Below, in pieces: positions 50,591 through 59,657 of a stretch of 64,000 nucleotides of DNA. This stretch comes from Paenibacillus sp. LS1 (GTDB lineage Bacteria; Bacillota; Bacilli; Paenibacillales; Paenibacillaceae). Position 1 is the first letter of the stretch, and every line of letters starts with the position of its first letter. The position numbers were made by a program, and so were the translations under genes. The notes under the pieces were generated by a model, which made no database searches, was not told the DNA's origin, and was given only the letters and a program-made list of their open reading frames with translations. Where the stretch lies: the NCBI RefSeq assembly GCF_026013365.1, contig NZ_JAPDOE010000015.1, positions 1-64,000 of the forward strand. The letters are read 5' to 3'.

Positions 50591-52390
50591 CTATTTTTCG
50601 GTTGCTGTCATCTGCAAAAACTGCTCAATATCGGCAATGACCAAATCCGCAGCATTTTGCCAGAAATCCGGTTGTGTCAGGTCCGTACCCAAATGTTTCT
50701 GGGCCAGTTCTTCGACCGTCATACGTCCTGTATCCCGCAACAAGTCATCATATTTATCTGCAAATGCTGTACCTTCTTGCTGTGCTCTCGCATAGATTCC
50801 CGCACTGAACATGTACCCAAACGTATATGGGAAGTTATAGAATGGCACACCTGTCAGGTAGAAATGCAGTTTGGAGGCCCAGAAATGCGGATGATCTGTT
50901 GCAAGTACACCACAGAATGCTTCCTGCTGTGCCTCCACCATCAATTTGGATAACACATCCGCATTGACCAGGCCTTTTTTGCGTTGCTCATAGAAACGAT
51001 TCTCAAACAGGAACCGGGCATGGATATTCATAAAGAATGCCACACTTCGCTGTATCTTGTCTTCCAACAACGCCAGCTTCTCTTGCTCATCTGTTGCTGC
51101 CTGTACCAGGGCATCTGCTACAATCAGTTCAGCAAACGTGGAAGCTGTCTCGGCCACATTCATCGCATAGCGCTGATTCAATGCAGGCAACTCTTCCATA
51201 ATGTGTTGATGATATCCATGACCAAGTTCATGCGCAAGAGTCGACACATTGGATGGCGTCCCGGAGAAGGTCATGAAAATCCGGGTTGCTTTGCTAAGTG
51301 GCAAAGACGTACAGAATCCTCCTGGGCGCTTGCCAGGACGGTCTTCTGCTTCGATCCAGCGTTTCTCAAAAGCCTTCTCTGCAAACGAAGAAAGTTTAGG
51401 ACTGAACTTGGCAAACTGTTCAACAATAGTCATTGCTGCCTCATCGTAAGTGATCTTGCCACTCGATTGGCCTACAGGTGCATCTACGTCGCTCCAGCTG
51501 AGCTTGTCTACCCCTAGCAGTTCTGCCTTGCGCTCCAGGTATTGAATAAGCGCAGGTTTAGCCCCGTTAATCACATTCCACATCGTATCCAGTGTCTGAC
51601 GTGACATCCGGTTGATGGCCAGAGGTTCTTTGAGGATATCATCCCAGCCACGTTTCTCATACAACTTCAGACGGAATCCTGCGAGGTGGTTCAGCGTGTC
51701 TGCACAGAAATCTTCGACATCGGTCCAAGCCTGCTCCCAGTTTGCGAATACCGTCTCGCGTACATTCCGATCACTATCACTCAGCTTGTTGGCAGCCTGT
51801 CCTGCGGACAGCATTACCGTTTCTCCATCTTGCTCAAAAGGAATGTTCACCTTGCTGACAATCGTATTATAGAATTTGCCCCAACCATGGTAACCATCCA
51901 CACCCAAATCCAAAGCAAGGCCTTCCAGTTCCGGCGACAGCTTCTCACGAGCCAGCGTGCGACTCTCGTTCAATGCAAATGCCAGCGGCTGAATATCTTC
52001 CCGAGCAATCCACGCGTCCCACACCAAATCCGATGTCTGACTAAGTGTATTATCGAACTTCGACTTACTGCCGTTCAGCAACGCAGCAAGGGAACTGATG
52101 GCTCCCTGAAGCTGCGTTGCCTTCTTGTCCTTCTGGTTTTGTGATGAGAGGCAGGATACAAACGCAGAACCTTCCGATACGCGGATATAGCAGCTCTGCA
52201 ACAGTTCCAAAATGGGATCAAATGTAGCCGTCTCTTCTAATGAAGTCGGTGCGGGTGTTTCGTTCAACAGATGTTGCAGTTTGCGTACATCCTCTTCCAG
52301 TTCAATCAGATATGCAGCGAATGATTCGGAGGAAGAACCTCCACTAAAAATGGACTCCAGATCCCATACGGGGTGTAATGGCGTTTTCAT
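50591..52390 (-). CDS. pepF: M3-family oligoendopeptidase (PepF type)
   Basis: A cytoplasmic zinc metallopeptidase that degrades short peptides. The 599-residue protein has the HELGHGYH zinc motif (HExxH) in TLAHELGHGYHQH, a downstream glutamate ligand in NVAETASTFAE, and the family signature FMTFSGTPSNVSTLAHELGH split around it. Length is normal for PepF. In B. subtilis such enzymes can affect sporulation by cleaving signal peptides; that role here is unproven. A GAGAGGTG site precedes the ATG at 52390. Confidence 0.92.
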   Translation of the reverse strand: MKTPLHPVWDLESIFSGGSSSESFAAYLIELEEDVRKLQHLLNETPAPTSLEETATFDPILELLQSCYIRVSEGSAFVSCLSSQNQKDKKATQLQGAISSLAALLNGSKSKFDNTLSQTSDLVWDAWIAREDIQPLAFALNESRTLAREKLSPELEGLALDLGVDGYHGWGKFYNTIVSKVNIPFEQDGETVMLSAGQAANKLSDSDRNVRETVFANWEQAWTDVEDFCADTLNHLAGFRLKLYEKRGWDDILKEPLAINRMSRQTLDTMWNVINGAKPALIQYLERKAELLGVDKLSWSDVDAPVGQSSGKITYDEAAMTIVEQFAKFSPKLSSFAEKAFEKRWIEAEDRPGKRPGGFCTSLPLSKATRIFMTFSGTPSNVSTLAHELGHGYHQHIMEELPALNQRYAMNVAETASTFAELIVADALVQAATDEQEKLALLEDKIQRSVAFFMNIHARFLFENRFYEQRKKGLVNADVLSKLMVEAQQEAFCGVLATDHPHFWASKLHFYLTGVPFYNFPYTFGYMFSAGIYARAQQEGTAFADKYDDLLRDTGRMTVEELAQKHLGTDLTQPDFWQNAADLVIADIEQFLQMTATEK

Positions 52391-52508
52391 TTAATAAGGC
52401 ACCTCTCTCTATAAATTGGATCGTTAGAATCGAATTAAAAACTGGTTTTCTGTCAGCCATATCTCTATACTAGAGAAATACTTATAGCAACTCTCAGGAG
52501 GTAAACGT

Positions 52509-52679
52509 ATGAAACCTTTACAAGTATCGGCTGATACAGCCGTCAAATTAGCAGAATCCTTGGGCGTGCCTTTGGAGCACCTGATGCACATGCCCCAACA
52601 TATCCTGATGCAGAAGATTGCGGAACTCGCCAAACAAGAAGCTTCCAAACCTTCTGCAACAGAAGGCGAAAAAGAATGA
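52509..52679 (+). CDS. yycC: YycC-like small protein
   Basis: This 56-residue gene encodes MKPLQVSADTAVKLAESLGV followed by PLEHLMHMPQHILMQKIAEL and a charged tail. The PLEHxMHMPQHIL core matches the YycC family of Bacillales, function unknown. CAGGAGG lies seven to eight bases before the ATG. Its stop codon overlaps the start of the next gene (ATGA at 52676-52679), so the two are coupled. It is divergent from pepF. Confidence 0.8.
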   Translation: MKPLQVSADTAVKLAESLGVPLEHLMHMPQHILMQKIAELAKQEASKPSATEGEKE

Positions 52680-52909
52680 TTCCGTTTGAAAACAGCTGGC
52701 CTTACGATATTGTGATGGGGGATATCTATGTACAGCAATGTCCGTACTGTCATGCAAGTAATGTGCTGCTCCCCCTCAAACCAAAAGAGCTTGTGCTCAT
52801 TCGCGAAGGCAAAAAGAAACTACTGGTCTTTCCCTGCTGCAATGCCAGCATGACCGTGATCGACAATGACAGTGACTATCTGTTATCCAGCCGTCCTGTA
52901 CGTAACTAG
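52676..52909 (+). CDS. Small zinc-ribbon-like protein coupled to yycC
   Basis: I do not recognise the family of this 77-residue protein. It has CPYC near residue 22 and a CC pair near residue 54 (VFPCCNASMTVID), together suggesting a zinc or Fe-S site. The motif DIVMGDIYVQQCPYCHASNV looks like a recruiting zinc ribbon. Its ATG overlaps the yycC stop codon in an ATGA, and no ribosome binding site is needed. Both should be made in equal amounts. Confidence 0.7.
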   Translation: MIPFENSWPYDIVMGDIYVQQCPYCHASNVLLPLKPKELVLIREGKKKLLVFPCCNASMTVIDNDSDYLLSSRPVRN

Positions 52910-52934
52910 GGCGTGTCTTAAATCCAAGGTTGAC

Positions 52935-53678
52935 CTAGAGGGGGCTGCGCTTTGCGGCCTCTTTGTCTGCTTCCAGCATCTCTTCTGGGAGTTCCATCTT
53001 GCCTGAAATCATCTGTTCGCGCAGCACCGCCCACTGTTCTCTTGAAGCACGAATCATAGCCGCATCTGTGATTCGCTTGTCATGTATGACCTTGCCGAAC
53101 CATTGCACTGCTTCATTGAACCGGCCTACCCTGCGATTCAATTCCCCGAGCAAATACAACAGTTTGGCTTCATTGCCGCCTGTTCCTTCACGTTCGAACA
53201 CCTTCACATAGGCTTCAAGGCTAAATTCAAGAAAACGATGTTCCTGTGCATGGTCCTCCATATAACGATACAACCAAGCTATATGATGCAGCAGGCCAGC
53301 GACGACACGGTCTTTCTCCTGAATAACCTGGGCGCACAGCAAAGCAAGTTTGTACGTAGCCAGCGCCTGTTCCAGTGTCCGTGCTCCGCTATAATCACGT
53401 TTTACCCAGCGGTTACCGATCTGTTCCTTGAAAGCCTTACGCTGAGCATCATTCAAATGCTCCGTTGCGTTTTCCGTGGAAGCAAACCCACACTGCGGAC
53501 AGATGCGAACCACATAAAAGTCCGGATTCTCCAGCTTGTAGTAAGCACAAAAATCAGAATCCGTCCGGTAGGGTCTTTTTAAGCTCGGTCTTACCCGTGA
53601 GGTGTCATACTCAGTTTCACAATAGTGACACGTTACCTTCACCTTATACAGCGGCTCTAATTCCACTCGGTTCCCCAT
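52935..53678 (-). CDS. DUF2225 zinc-ribbon and helical-repeat protein
   Basis: The 247-residue DUF2225 protein has an N-terminal zinc ribbon (VTCHYCETEYDT and RICPQCGF) followed by TPR-like helices (LEQALATYKLALLCAQVIQE, HRFLEFSLEAYVKVFERE, LLYLLGELNRRVGRFNEAVQ). Function is unknown, and such proteins usually act as scaffolds. GGAG lies only a few bases before the ATG at 53678. A GTG four codons later (53666) also has an acceptable site, so the start is not certain. Confidence 0.82.
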   Translation of the reverse strand: MGNRVELEPLYKVKVTCHYCETEYDTSRVRPSLKRPYRTDSDFCAYYKLENPDFYVVRICPQCGFASTENATEHLNDAQRKAFKEQIGNRWVKRDYSGARTLEQALATYKLALLCAQVIQEKDRVVAGLLHHIAWLYRYMEDHAQEHRFLEFSLEAYVKVFEREGTGGNEAKLLYLLGELNRRVGRFNEAVQWFGKVIHDKRITDAAMIRASREQWAVLREQMISGKMELPEEMLEADKEAAKRSPL

Positions 53679-53711
53679 CCCTCTCCCGTACGCTTATAAT
53701 CATATTCGGAA

Positions 53712-54089
53712 CTACGGTGTATTTACAAAATGGTGCGCAGGCCCAGATAAACGCTGCAGGATAAACGAATGTAAGGGCTCTTCCACACCAATCTGTGTTA
53801 ACGCTTGATTCATACATGCAAGCCAGGCCTCAGCCCGTTCAACCGTCACTTCAAAATGCATATGACGGGCACGCATCATCGGATGGCCAAACGCCTCGGA
53901 AAACAGCCCTGGTCCTCCAAAAAACTGAGACAAAAACATATACTGCTTGTCGATGACCGGCTGAATATCTTCCGGGAAAAGCGGAGCCAGCTGCTCATTC
54001 TGCTGAACGATCGGATAGAAAGCCTCGACCAATGCACGAACACCTTTCTCACCACCAAGATTGTCATAAATACTCAAACTGGGATTCAT
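53712..54089 (-). CDS. yjbI: Group II truncated haemoglobin (YjbI-like)
   Basis: A 125-residue trHbO-type globin that binds haem and probably O2 or NO. Key residues are the proximal His in RARHMHF (about H76, F8), the B10 Tyr in FYPIV (about Y25) and the G8 Trp in AEAWL (about W89), which define group II. The start at 54089 follows AAGGGG by 10 bases; the frame to 54179 is not supported. It lies 33 bases upstream of the DUF2225 gene on the same strand and is probably co-transcribed with it. Confidence 0.9.
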   Translation of the reverse strand: MNPSLSIYDNLGGEKGVRALVEAFYPIVQQNEQLAPLFPEDIQPVIDKQYMFLSQFFGGPGLFSEAFGHPMMRARHMHFEVTVERAEAWLACMNQALTQIGVEEPLHSFILQRLSGPAHHFVNTP

Positions 54090-54290
54090 TCGTCTGATTC
54101 CCCTTTCTGATGTCGAATTTTGCCATATATTACACGTTCCGTGAACATTGTGAAAACAGTAACAATATCCAGGCCACAAAAGCCTTTATCTCCATTCTAT
54201 CAAAAAAAACCAAAAAGTCCTATATAACATGAAATCAACAGGACATATAACCTGCCGTCTGTATATAGGACCTTATTCAAAACATAGGAC

Positions 54291-54320
54291 AAAAAAAGCG
54301 CCAACCGCAAAGGTTGGCGC
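54291..54320 (-). terminator. Terminator of a 31-residue gene
   Basis: On the minus strand GCGCCAACC and GGTTGGCGC (54312-54320, 54298-54306) pair around a 5-base loop and are followed by TTTTTTTG. It lies 14 bases past a small reading frame. Confidence 0.9.
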
Positions 54321-54333
54321 ACTAGATATTCCA

Positions 54334-54429
54334 TTAATAACTCCGCCAGTCCTCTTCCTCAGAGCGTACCAGCGAGGCACGTATCACATATACAAAAGCA
54401 CAGACCAGGATTCCGGTGACAAGACTCAT
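54334..54429 (-). CDS. 31-residue membrane peptide
   Basis: A short frame encodes MSLVTGILVCAFVYVIRASL followed by VRSEEEDWRSY: one hydrophobic helix (LVTGILVCAFVYVI) and a charged tail. The start at 54429 has GGAG eight bases upstream. An ATG two codons earlier is too close to that site. A strong intrinsic terminator begins 14 bases after the stop codon. A proper site, helix and terminator all fit a real small gene. Function unknown. Confidence 0.6.
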   Translation of the reverse strand: MSLVTGILVCAFVYVIRASLVRSEEEDWRSY

Positions 54430-54531
54430 GATCATCACTCCATCCGAATTGAATTCCACCTTGGAGACAATTAGGTGACGTTCAGGCGTTTTTCTCATTT
54501 TAGCACACATCACTTAAAAACACAGCCACTT

Positions 54532-54546
54532 TTGCAAGCGCTTTCT
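54532..54546. promoter_or_regulatory. Candidate cre (CcpA) site upstream of ylbJ
   Basis: TTGCAAGCGCTTTCT matches the B. subtilis catabolite response element WTGNAANCGNWNNCW at every defined position. A TATAAT follows at 54550-54555, so CcpA bound here would block the promoter. Confidence 0.5.
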
Positions 54547-54651
54547 ACGTATAATTTTGTACTGTTTGTCCGCTTTTTTTCATATATTGATGGCAAAAGC
54601 GCCACTGCCTACTGCACACCGACCATCCCAAAAAATAAAGGAGAGGAATTC

Positions 54652-55902
54652 ATGGCTGCTCCACAACGACTCACCCATGTCCTGGTCACACTCGCTCTCC
54701 TGCTCCTTTGTGTGTTAATGGTCTTGTTCCCAGCGGAAACCTGGCACGCAGGTGTACGCGGACTGTCCATCTGGTGGGACGTATTGTTTCCCTCCCTTTT
54801 TCCTTTTTTGGTGCTGTCCGAGCTGCTGCTCGGCTTCGGCATTGTTCATTTTTTGGGCACCTTGCTGAATCCATTAATGCGTCCATTGTTTCGTGTTCCC
54901 GGAAGCGGTGGTTTCGTATTTGCCGTAAGCTGTGCATCCGGTTATCCTACAGGGGCTAAACTGACCGCCCAGTTATGGGAACAAAAGCTGGTTACCCGGG
55001 AAGAAGGAGAACGGCTCGTTGCCTTCACCACATCATCCGATCCAATCTTCATGATTGGCGCGGTATCGGTTGGCTTCTTCCACAATGTCGCTATTGCGCC
55101 AATATTGGTTGCGAGCCATTACGCTGCTGCTTTTCTGGTGGGTGTGCTCATGCGTTTCCACGGGGGTACAGCGAAAGGCTCACAGACAGACATCTCTTCT
55201 CCATCTCCAGCAGAGAAGATACATCGAAACAGACTGGTCCGTGCCATCTATGCGATGCATGAAGCAAGAAAGGCTGACGGACGGGCATTTGGTGAACTGT
55301 TGCGCCAGGCAGTCTCCTCATCCCTTCGCCTTATTATTATCGTAGGGGGGCTGGTTGTATTCTTCTCGGTCATGATGGAGTTACTTGTGCAGACCGGTTG
55401 GCTTGGCGGACTGTACGGGATTACCGAGCAATTGCTACGGCATACCGGATTGCCTCCATCCTTATCTCCTAGCTTGGTCGGTGGACTATTTGAAGTAACG
55501 CTGGGGAACAAAGAGGCTGGGAGTGCCGGGGCATCCATCCCTCTCGTCTATAAGGTAGCGGCAGCAGCCTTTGTTCTCTCCTGGGGCGGATTATCCGTCC
55601 ATGCGCAGATTATGAGTGTCCTTAGCAACACACCCATGAGATATGGTCCCTTTCTATTTGCCAGAGCCATTCATGCGTTAATCGCACCTGTATTAGTCCT
55701 GCTGTTGTGGACACCCATGATGGGGCGTTCTTCTTCCCCCGTTCTCATGGATCCCGGTTTCATCCCATCATTATCGACGTATACACCGGACTGGGGACTG
55801 ATCTTCCTGTCGGGAATGATTGTTTTTGCAAGCCTCATCGTGTTGTTGATCATCTTAGCAATATTAAGTTCTCTACTCCTGCCAAGACATGCAAAAAAAT
55901 AA
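54652..55902 (+). CDS. ylbJ: Sporulation integral membrane protein YlbJ
   Basis: YlbJ is a Bacillales membrane protein needed for efficient sporulation, expressed in the mother cell in B. subtilis; it is related to the SpoIIM/SpoVV-type transporters. The 416-residue protein has about ten helices and the family motifs GLSIWWDVLFPSLFPFLVLS, CASGYPTGAKLTAQL, FTTSSDPIFMIGAV and SWGGLSVHAQIMSVL. AAAGGAG lies eight bases before the ATG at 54652. A catabolite-control site overlaps the likely promoter. It is followed by nadK. Confidence 0.93.
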   Translation: MAAPQRLTHVLVTLALLLLCVLMVLFPAETWHAGVRGLSIWWDVLFPSLFPFLVLSELLLGFGIVHFLGTLLNPLMRPLFRVPGSGGFVFAVSCASGYPTGAKLTAQLWEQKLVTREEGERLVAFTTSSDPIFMIGAVSVGFFHNVAIAPILVASHYAAAFLVGVLMRFHGGTAKGSQTDISSPSPAEKIHRNRLVRAIYAMHEARKADGRAFGELLRQAVSSSLRLIIIVGGLVVFFSVMMELLVQTGWLGGLYGITEQLLRHTGLPPSLSPSLVGGLFEVTLGNKEAGSAGASIPLVYKVAAAAFVLSWGGLSVHAQIMSVLSNTPMRYGPFLFARAIHALIAPVLVLLLWTPMMGRSSSPVLMDPGFIPSLSTYTPDWGLIFLSGMIVFASLIVLLIILAILSSLLLPRHAKK

Positions 55903-56006
55903 GGCCACTATTCATCTATATTTCACTGAATATGCTTCCAAACGTTGTGTTCTTCCGCGGAATTGATTATCATCGGTAGTATAATGACCACAAAGGAGCT
56001 TTCATC

Positions 56007-56810
56007 TTGAGATACTATGTTCAAGACCGCGGAGACCAGTTATCGATTGATCTCAGTCAGCAGTTTCATGCGCTGGCGAAGGAAGAAGGGTTCAAGCTGG
56101 ATGCAGAATCGCCGGAGATTGTCATCTCCATCGGGGGCGATGGTACGATGCTACAGGCATTTCACAATTTCATCGACCGCATTCCGGATATTGCTTTTGT
56201 TGGGGTTCATACAGGCCATCTCGGCTTTTACGCCGATTGGAAGAAGGAAGAATTACGGGAATTAGTTCGGCTGATGAGTGGCAAGGGAGATCCGGAGCGT
56301 CTCAAACCACGTATTGTACAATATCCACTCTTGGAGCTTGAGATTCGTAAAAAGTCGGGGAATTCCTCTTACATCGCCCTTAATGAATTTACGTTAAAAG
56401 GTGTAGACGGTACCGTCGTGGCTCAGGTCGATATTAACGATGTGACATTTGAAATGTTCCGTGGGGATGGCATCTGTGTATCCACGCCATCAGGCAGCAC
56501 GGCATACAACAAAGCCCTCGGCGGTGCTATGGTGCATCCAACCATCGAGGCAATTCAGATTGCGGAGATTGCATCGATTAATAACCGGGTCTATCGGACA
56601 CTTGGTTCACCGGTTATTTTGCCCAAGCATCATCATTGTGATATTTTCTCGCGCAAGGATCAGCGGTTATTGATGACGATTGATCATGTAAACGTGATGG
56701 TGGAGGATCTGATCTCCGTCCGTTGTCAGGTATCCAGCCACAAGGTCAGTTTCGCGCGTTTCCGTCCTTATCCATTCTGGAACCGGGTTCGCACGGCATT
56801 TCTTGACTAA
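56007..56810 (+). CDS. nadK: NAD kinase
   Basis: NadK phosphorylates NAD+ to NADP+, setting the NADP(H) pool used by YumC, G6P dehydrogenase and others. The 267-residue protein has the diphosphate-binding GGDGT motif (residues 43-47), the NE/D motif in ALNEFTLKG, and STPSGSTAYNKALGGA, the conserved glycine-rich segment. The start is TTG at 56007, eight bases after AAAGGAG. It ends at a bidirectional terminator. Confidence 0.95.
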   Translation: MRYYVQDRGDQLSIDLSQQFHALAKEEGFKLDAESPEIVISIGGDGTMLQAFHNFIDRIPDIAFVGVHTGHLGFYADWKKEELRELVRLMSGKGDPERLKPRIVQYPLLELEIRKKSGNSSYIALNEFTLKGVDGTVVAQVDINDVTFEMFRGDGICVSTPSGSTAYNKALGGAMVHPTIEAIQIAEIASINNRVYRTLGSPVILPKHHHCDIFSRKDQRLLMTIDHVNVMVEDLISVRCQVSSHKVSFARFRPYPFWNRVRTAFLD

Positions 56811-56822
56811 AATACGAACACA

Positions 56823-56856
56823 AAAAAAAGCGGTCCTTCTCAGGAACCGCTTTTTG
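56823..56856. terminator. Bidirectional terminator between nadK and yutD
   Basis: AAAAGCGGTCCT and AGGAACCGCTTTTT pair as a stem with A-tract and T-tract flanks, between two converging stop codons. The left edge overlaps the end of yutD by about 17 bases. Confidence 0.8.
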
Positions 56857-57274
56857 CTTTGGCTTGAGGCTGATCCTTGCTCTTCTGAAGCACAAAGTAC
56901 GCACAGCCAAAGTTACAATATTCATTGATATAATCCACAATACTGGCAATCGTGGAATCCTTCGTCGCTTTTGGATGGTTATCGCGGTAAAAACCTTTTA
57001 ACCTTAACTGGCTATAACCCCAGTCCCCGATAATATAATCATAACGCTCCAGCACTTCACTGTAACGATCACGGAAGACCTCTGGGTTCCAGCCCTCTTT
57101 GTGGTTCTGGACGATTTCATAATTTTTTCCGCCGATCTGTACAATGACCGGTTCTTTGGGCTTTTCCTCAACTGACTCAACAACCGATTCCTGAACCGGC
57201 TCCTGGATCTGTTCCTGAAGCTGGTCCTGAATCTGTTCTGTGATTTTTTCTTCTTCCAATCCGGTTTCCTCCAT
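56840..57274 (-). CDS. yutD: YutD family protein (DUF1027)
   Basis: The 144-residue protein has an N-terminal Glu/Gln-rich low-complexity repeat (EQIQDQLQEQIQEPVQESV) and then the conserved YutD domain: GGKNYEIVQNHKEGWNPEVF, RYDYIIGDWGYSQLRLKGFY, and YINEYCNFGCAYFVLQK near the C-terminus. Function unknown. It follows lipA with a TGATG overlap at 57272-57276, as in Bacillus, which implies coupling with lipoate synthesis. Confidence 0.88.
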   Translation of the reverse strand: MEETGLEEEKITEQIQDQLQEQIQEPVQESVVESVEEKPKEPVIVQIGGKNYEIVQNHKEGWNPEVFRDRYSEVLERYDYIIGDWGYSQLRLKGFYRDNHPKATKDSTIASIVDYINEYCNFGCAYFVLQKSKDQPQAKAKSGS

Positions 57275-58173
57275 CACGCGTGTGTTGCCGCCTGTTCAGC
57301 ATGTTTGGTAGCCGATTTCACCTGTTCATGCGCATGGTAGGAGCTGCGTACCATCGGACCGGACTCGACGTGGCTGAACCCACGTTTTAATCCTTCCTGT
57401 TTCAATGCAGCGAACTCCTCTGGCGGATAATACTTTTCAACATACAGATGTTTCTCCGATGGCTGCAAATATTGACCAATCGTCATAATATCGCAGTTCA
57501 CCGCACGAAGATCATCCATCGTCAATAAAATTTCATTATATTCCTCACCTACACCAAGCATAATGCTTGATTTCGTTGGGATGTTAGGTTGCATTTCTTT
57601 GGCACGAGCAAGCAATTCCAGTGAACGTTTATATTTCGCCTTGGCGCGCACTTTGTCTGACAACCGCTCTACCGTCTCAATATTATGATTCAGAATGTCC
57701 GGTTTGGCATCCATTACAATCTGCAAAGATTCCCGATCGCCCAGAAAATCTGGAATGAGTACTTCAACGCTGCACAATGGCAACCGCCGCCGTACGGCCT
57801 TTACCGTCTCTGCAAAAATCGTAGCTCCCCCGTCCTTCAGGTCGTCACGGGCTACACTTGTAATTACGCAGTGTTGCAGATTCATCTGCTCTGCTGCTTC
57901 CGCCACACGTTCTGGTTCCTGCAAATCAAGCTCCGTTGGCAAGCCTGTGTTCACCGCGCAAAAACGGCATGCCCTTGTGCATATGTCGCCCAAAATCATA
58001 AAAGTGGCCGTTCGATTGGCCCAGCATTCATAGATATTCGGGCACCGTGCTTCCTCACATACCGTATGCAGCGTTTTGGAACGCATCATCGTTTTCATTT
58101 CCTGATAGTTATCGCCGGTTGTCAATTTGATCCGAATCCAATCCGGTTTCGGTTCTTTAACACGTTTAGCCAA
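57274..58173 (-). CDS. lipA: Lipoyl synthase
   Basis: LipA inserts two sulfur atoms into octanoyl groups on lipoyl domains using two [4Fe-4S] clusters. The 299-residue protein has the auxiliary-cluster cysteines (CEEARCPN...C: C39, C44, C50), the radical-SAM cysteines CTRACRFC (C65, C69, C72) and the C-terminal RSSYHA with the auxiliary-cluster serine. The start is TTG at 58173, eight bases after GAAGG; the frame to 58323 is rejected. YutM or YutI could supply clusters. Confidence 0.95.
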   Translation of the reverse strand: MAKRVKEPKPDWIRIKLTTGDNYQEMKTMMRSKTLHTVCEEARCPNIYECWANRTATFMILGDICTRACRFCAVNTGLPTELDLQEPERVAEAAEQMNLQHCVITSVARDDLKDGGATIFAETVKAVRRRLPLCSVEVLIPDFLGDRESLQIVMDAKPDILNHNIETVERLSDKVRAKAKYKRSLELLARAKEMQPNIPTKSSIMLGVGEEYNEILLTMDDLRAVNCDIMTIGQYLQPSEKHLYVEKYYPPEEFAALKQEGLKRGFSHVESGPMVRSSYHAHEQVKSATKHAEQAATHA

Positions 58174-58219
58174 TGCATAAACCTTCTTTCTACTGAAGTT
58201 AGGCTGTTGCTCGGAACAT

Positions 58220-58228
58220 ATTATACCA
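58220..58228 (-). promoter_or_regulatory. Extended -10 element upstream of lipA
   Basis: On the minus strand TGGTATAAT (58220-58228) is a full extended -10 motif, about 47 bases before the lipA start codon. No good -35 is visible, which is usual for this class. Confidence 0.5.
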
Positions 58229-58413
58229 TGAAAGCGTTGGAAAAACTCCCATTTGTCACATCTTGTGCATTCATCCCCGATATGGACAATTTGTATCATT
58301 CGATTCATCCCAAGTGCTGACATGGATAAAATGAGAACTTTTGAAGAACGCTAACCTTTAGCTTGGTTCATCGGGTACCTTGTATCATTTTAATGGAAAG
58401 GGGCTGCTTCCCA

Positions 58414-59484
58414 GTGCAACAACGCTTGACCTTCAGGCACACGTACCGCTTTTGGATCAAAACATTACTTGCAGGTACTCTGCTTCTCCCATTCTTGCCT
58501 GTTGAAGTTTACGGTGAACCCGCCCAGGCCGCTCCCAAACCACAGGCAGCTGAGCTGAAGCCCGCAGAAATCTTCGCTGCACGTCGTCATTTATATGAGA
58601 ACATCAGTCAGATGACTCAGATTCCCTGGTACAGGCTGGCCGCCATTGATCAGTACGAACGTACGATTACCCGTGCACACCCGAAGGATCGCAAGCATCC
58701 GGAGCGGCTCACAGGTGTCTTCATGACCTCTCCGGCCTGGAGAGGATGGCTAAATCCGGATGAGACGGATCAACATCCGGAATCCATTCTTTTTTTCAAA
58801 GGATATGGGCGTGATGGTTCAGGAGACGGTATAGCGGATGCCAATAATGATCAGGATGTGCTGTACAGTATAGCTTCTGTTATTCAGGGTTACGGGAACA
58901 AGCAGGAAGACTTCAACATTGCCTTGTGGGAATATTATCACAACTCCCGTGCTGTACAACGGATACAGCAATTCGCGAAGTTATATGAGCATTTTGACAA
59001 TCTGGATCTGTTTGGACATGCCTTTCCGGTCCCACTTGGAACCAACTACTCCTATCGCAGCACCTGGGGTACCAAACGAAGCTGGGGTGGCTATCGCATT
59101 CATGAGGGAACGGATATCTTCGCTCCGCATGGCCTACCTGTGCGCAGCACCTGTTACGGGGTCGTGGAGATCAAAGGCTGGAACCCGTTTGGCGGCTGGC
59201 GCATCGGAATTCGGGATTTGAACAACCATTATCATTACTACGCCCATCTCTCTGGTTTTGACAAGAGCGCACGCATCGGTGAAGTGGTTATTCCCGGTCA
59301 GGTCGTAGGTTGGGTTGGCAGTTCGGGGTACGGGAAACCTGGGACACAGGGCAAATTTCCTCCACATCTGCACTATGGGATCTACCGGGACAGCGGACTG
59401 CACGAATGGTCGTTCGATCCTTATCCACAGCTGAAACATTGGGAACAGGATGAACGCAAACAGAAGAAGAATAAGAGCAAGTGA
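58414..59484 (+). CDS. lytH: M23-family peptidase, LytH/YunA-like
   Basis: A secreted LytM-type zinc endopeptidase. The B. subtilis homologue LytH (YunA), also next to lipA, removes part of the peptide stems in spore cortex. The 356-residue protein has a hydrophobic N-terminal signal (FWIKTLLAGTLLLPFLPV), an unassigned spacer domain (about residues 55-200) and a C-terminal M23 domain with HEGTD and HLHYG, the zinc ligands. It keeps GWVGSSG before HLH. The start is GTG at 58414 with AAGGGG 10-11 bases upstream. Confidence 0.88.
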   Translation: MQQRLTFRHTYRFWIKTLLAGTLLLPFLPVEVYGEPAQAAPKPQAAELKPAEIFAARRHLYENISQMTQIPWYRLAAIDQYERTITRAHPKDRKHPERLTGVFMTSPAWRGWLNPDETDQHPESILFFKGYGRDGSGDGIADANNDQDVLYSIASVIQGYGNKQEDFNIALWEYYHNSRAVQRIQQFAKLYEHFDNLDLFGHAFPVPLGTNYSYRSTWGTKRSWGGYRIHEGTDIFAPHGLPVRSTCYGVVEIKGWNPFGGWRIGIRDLNNHYHYYAHLSGFDKSARIGEVVIPGQVVGWVGSSGYGKPGTQGKFPPHLHYGIYRDSGLHEWSFDPYPQLKHWEQDERKQKKNKSK

Positions 59485-59601
59485 GTCGAGAATATACTCA
59501 GTAAGTGGAAGCAATTTGGAGTACACCGCTTAATTCAATCCAAGTCTATAATTTGGCGGAATTAAGTGGATTCTCTTCGGCTTAGAGTGCAATATGCATT
59601 C

Positions 59602-59634
59602 AAAAAAGGGACCTCTTGGATAGAGGTCCCTTTT
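59602..59634. terminator. Bidirectional terminator between lytH and yunB
   Basis: AAAAGGGACCTCT and AGAGGTCCCTTTT pair as a perfect 13-base stem with A- and T-tracts on its flanks. Confidence 0.9.
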
Positions 59635-59657
59635 CGCTTTACTTATTAAAATGTGAT

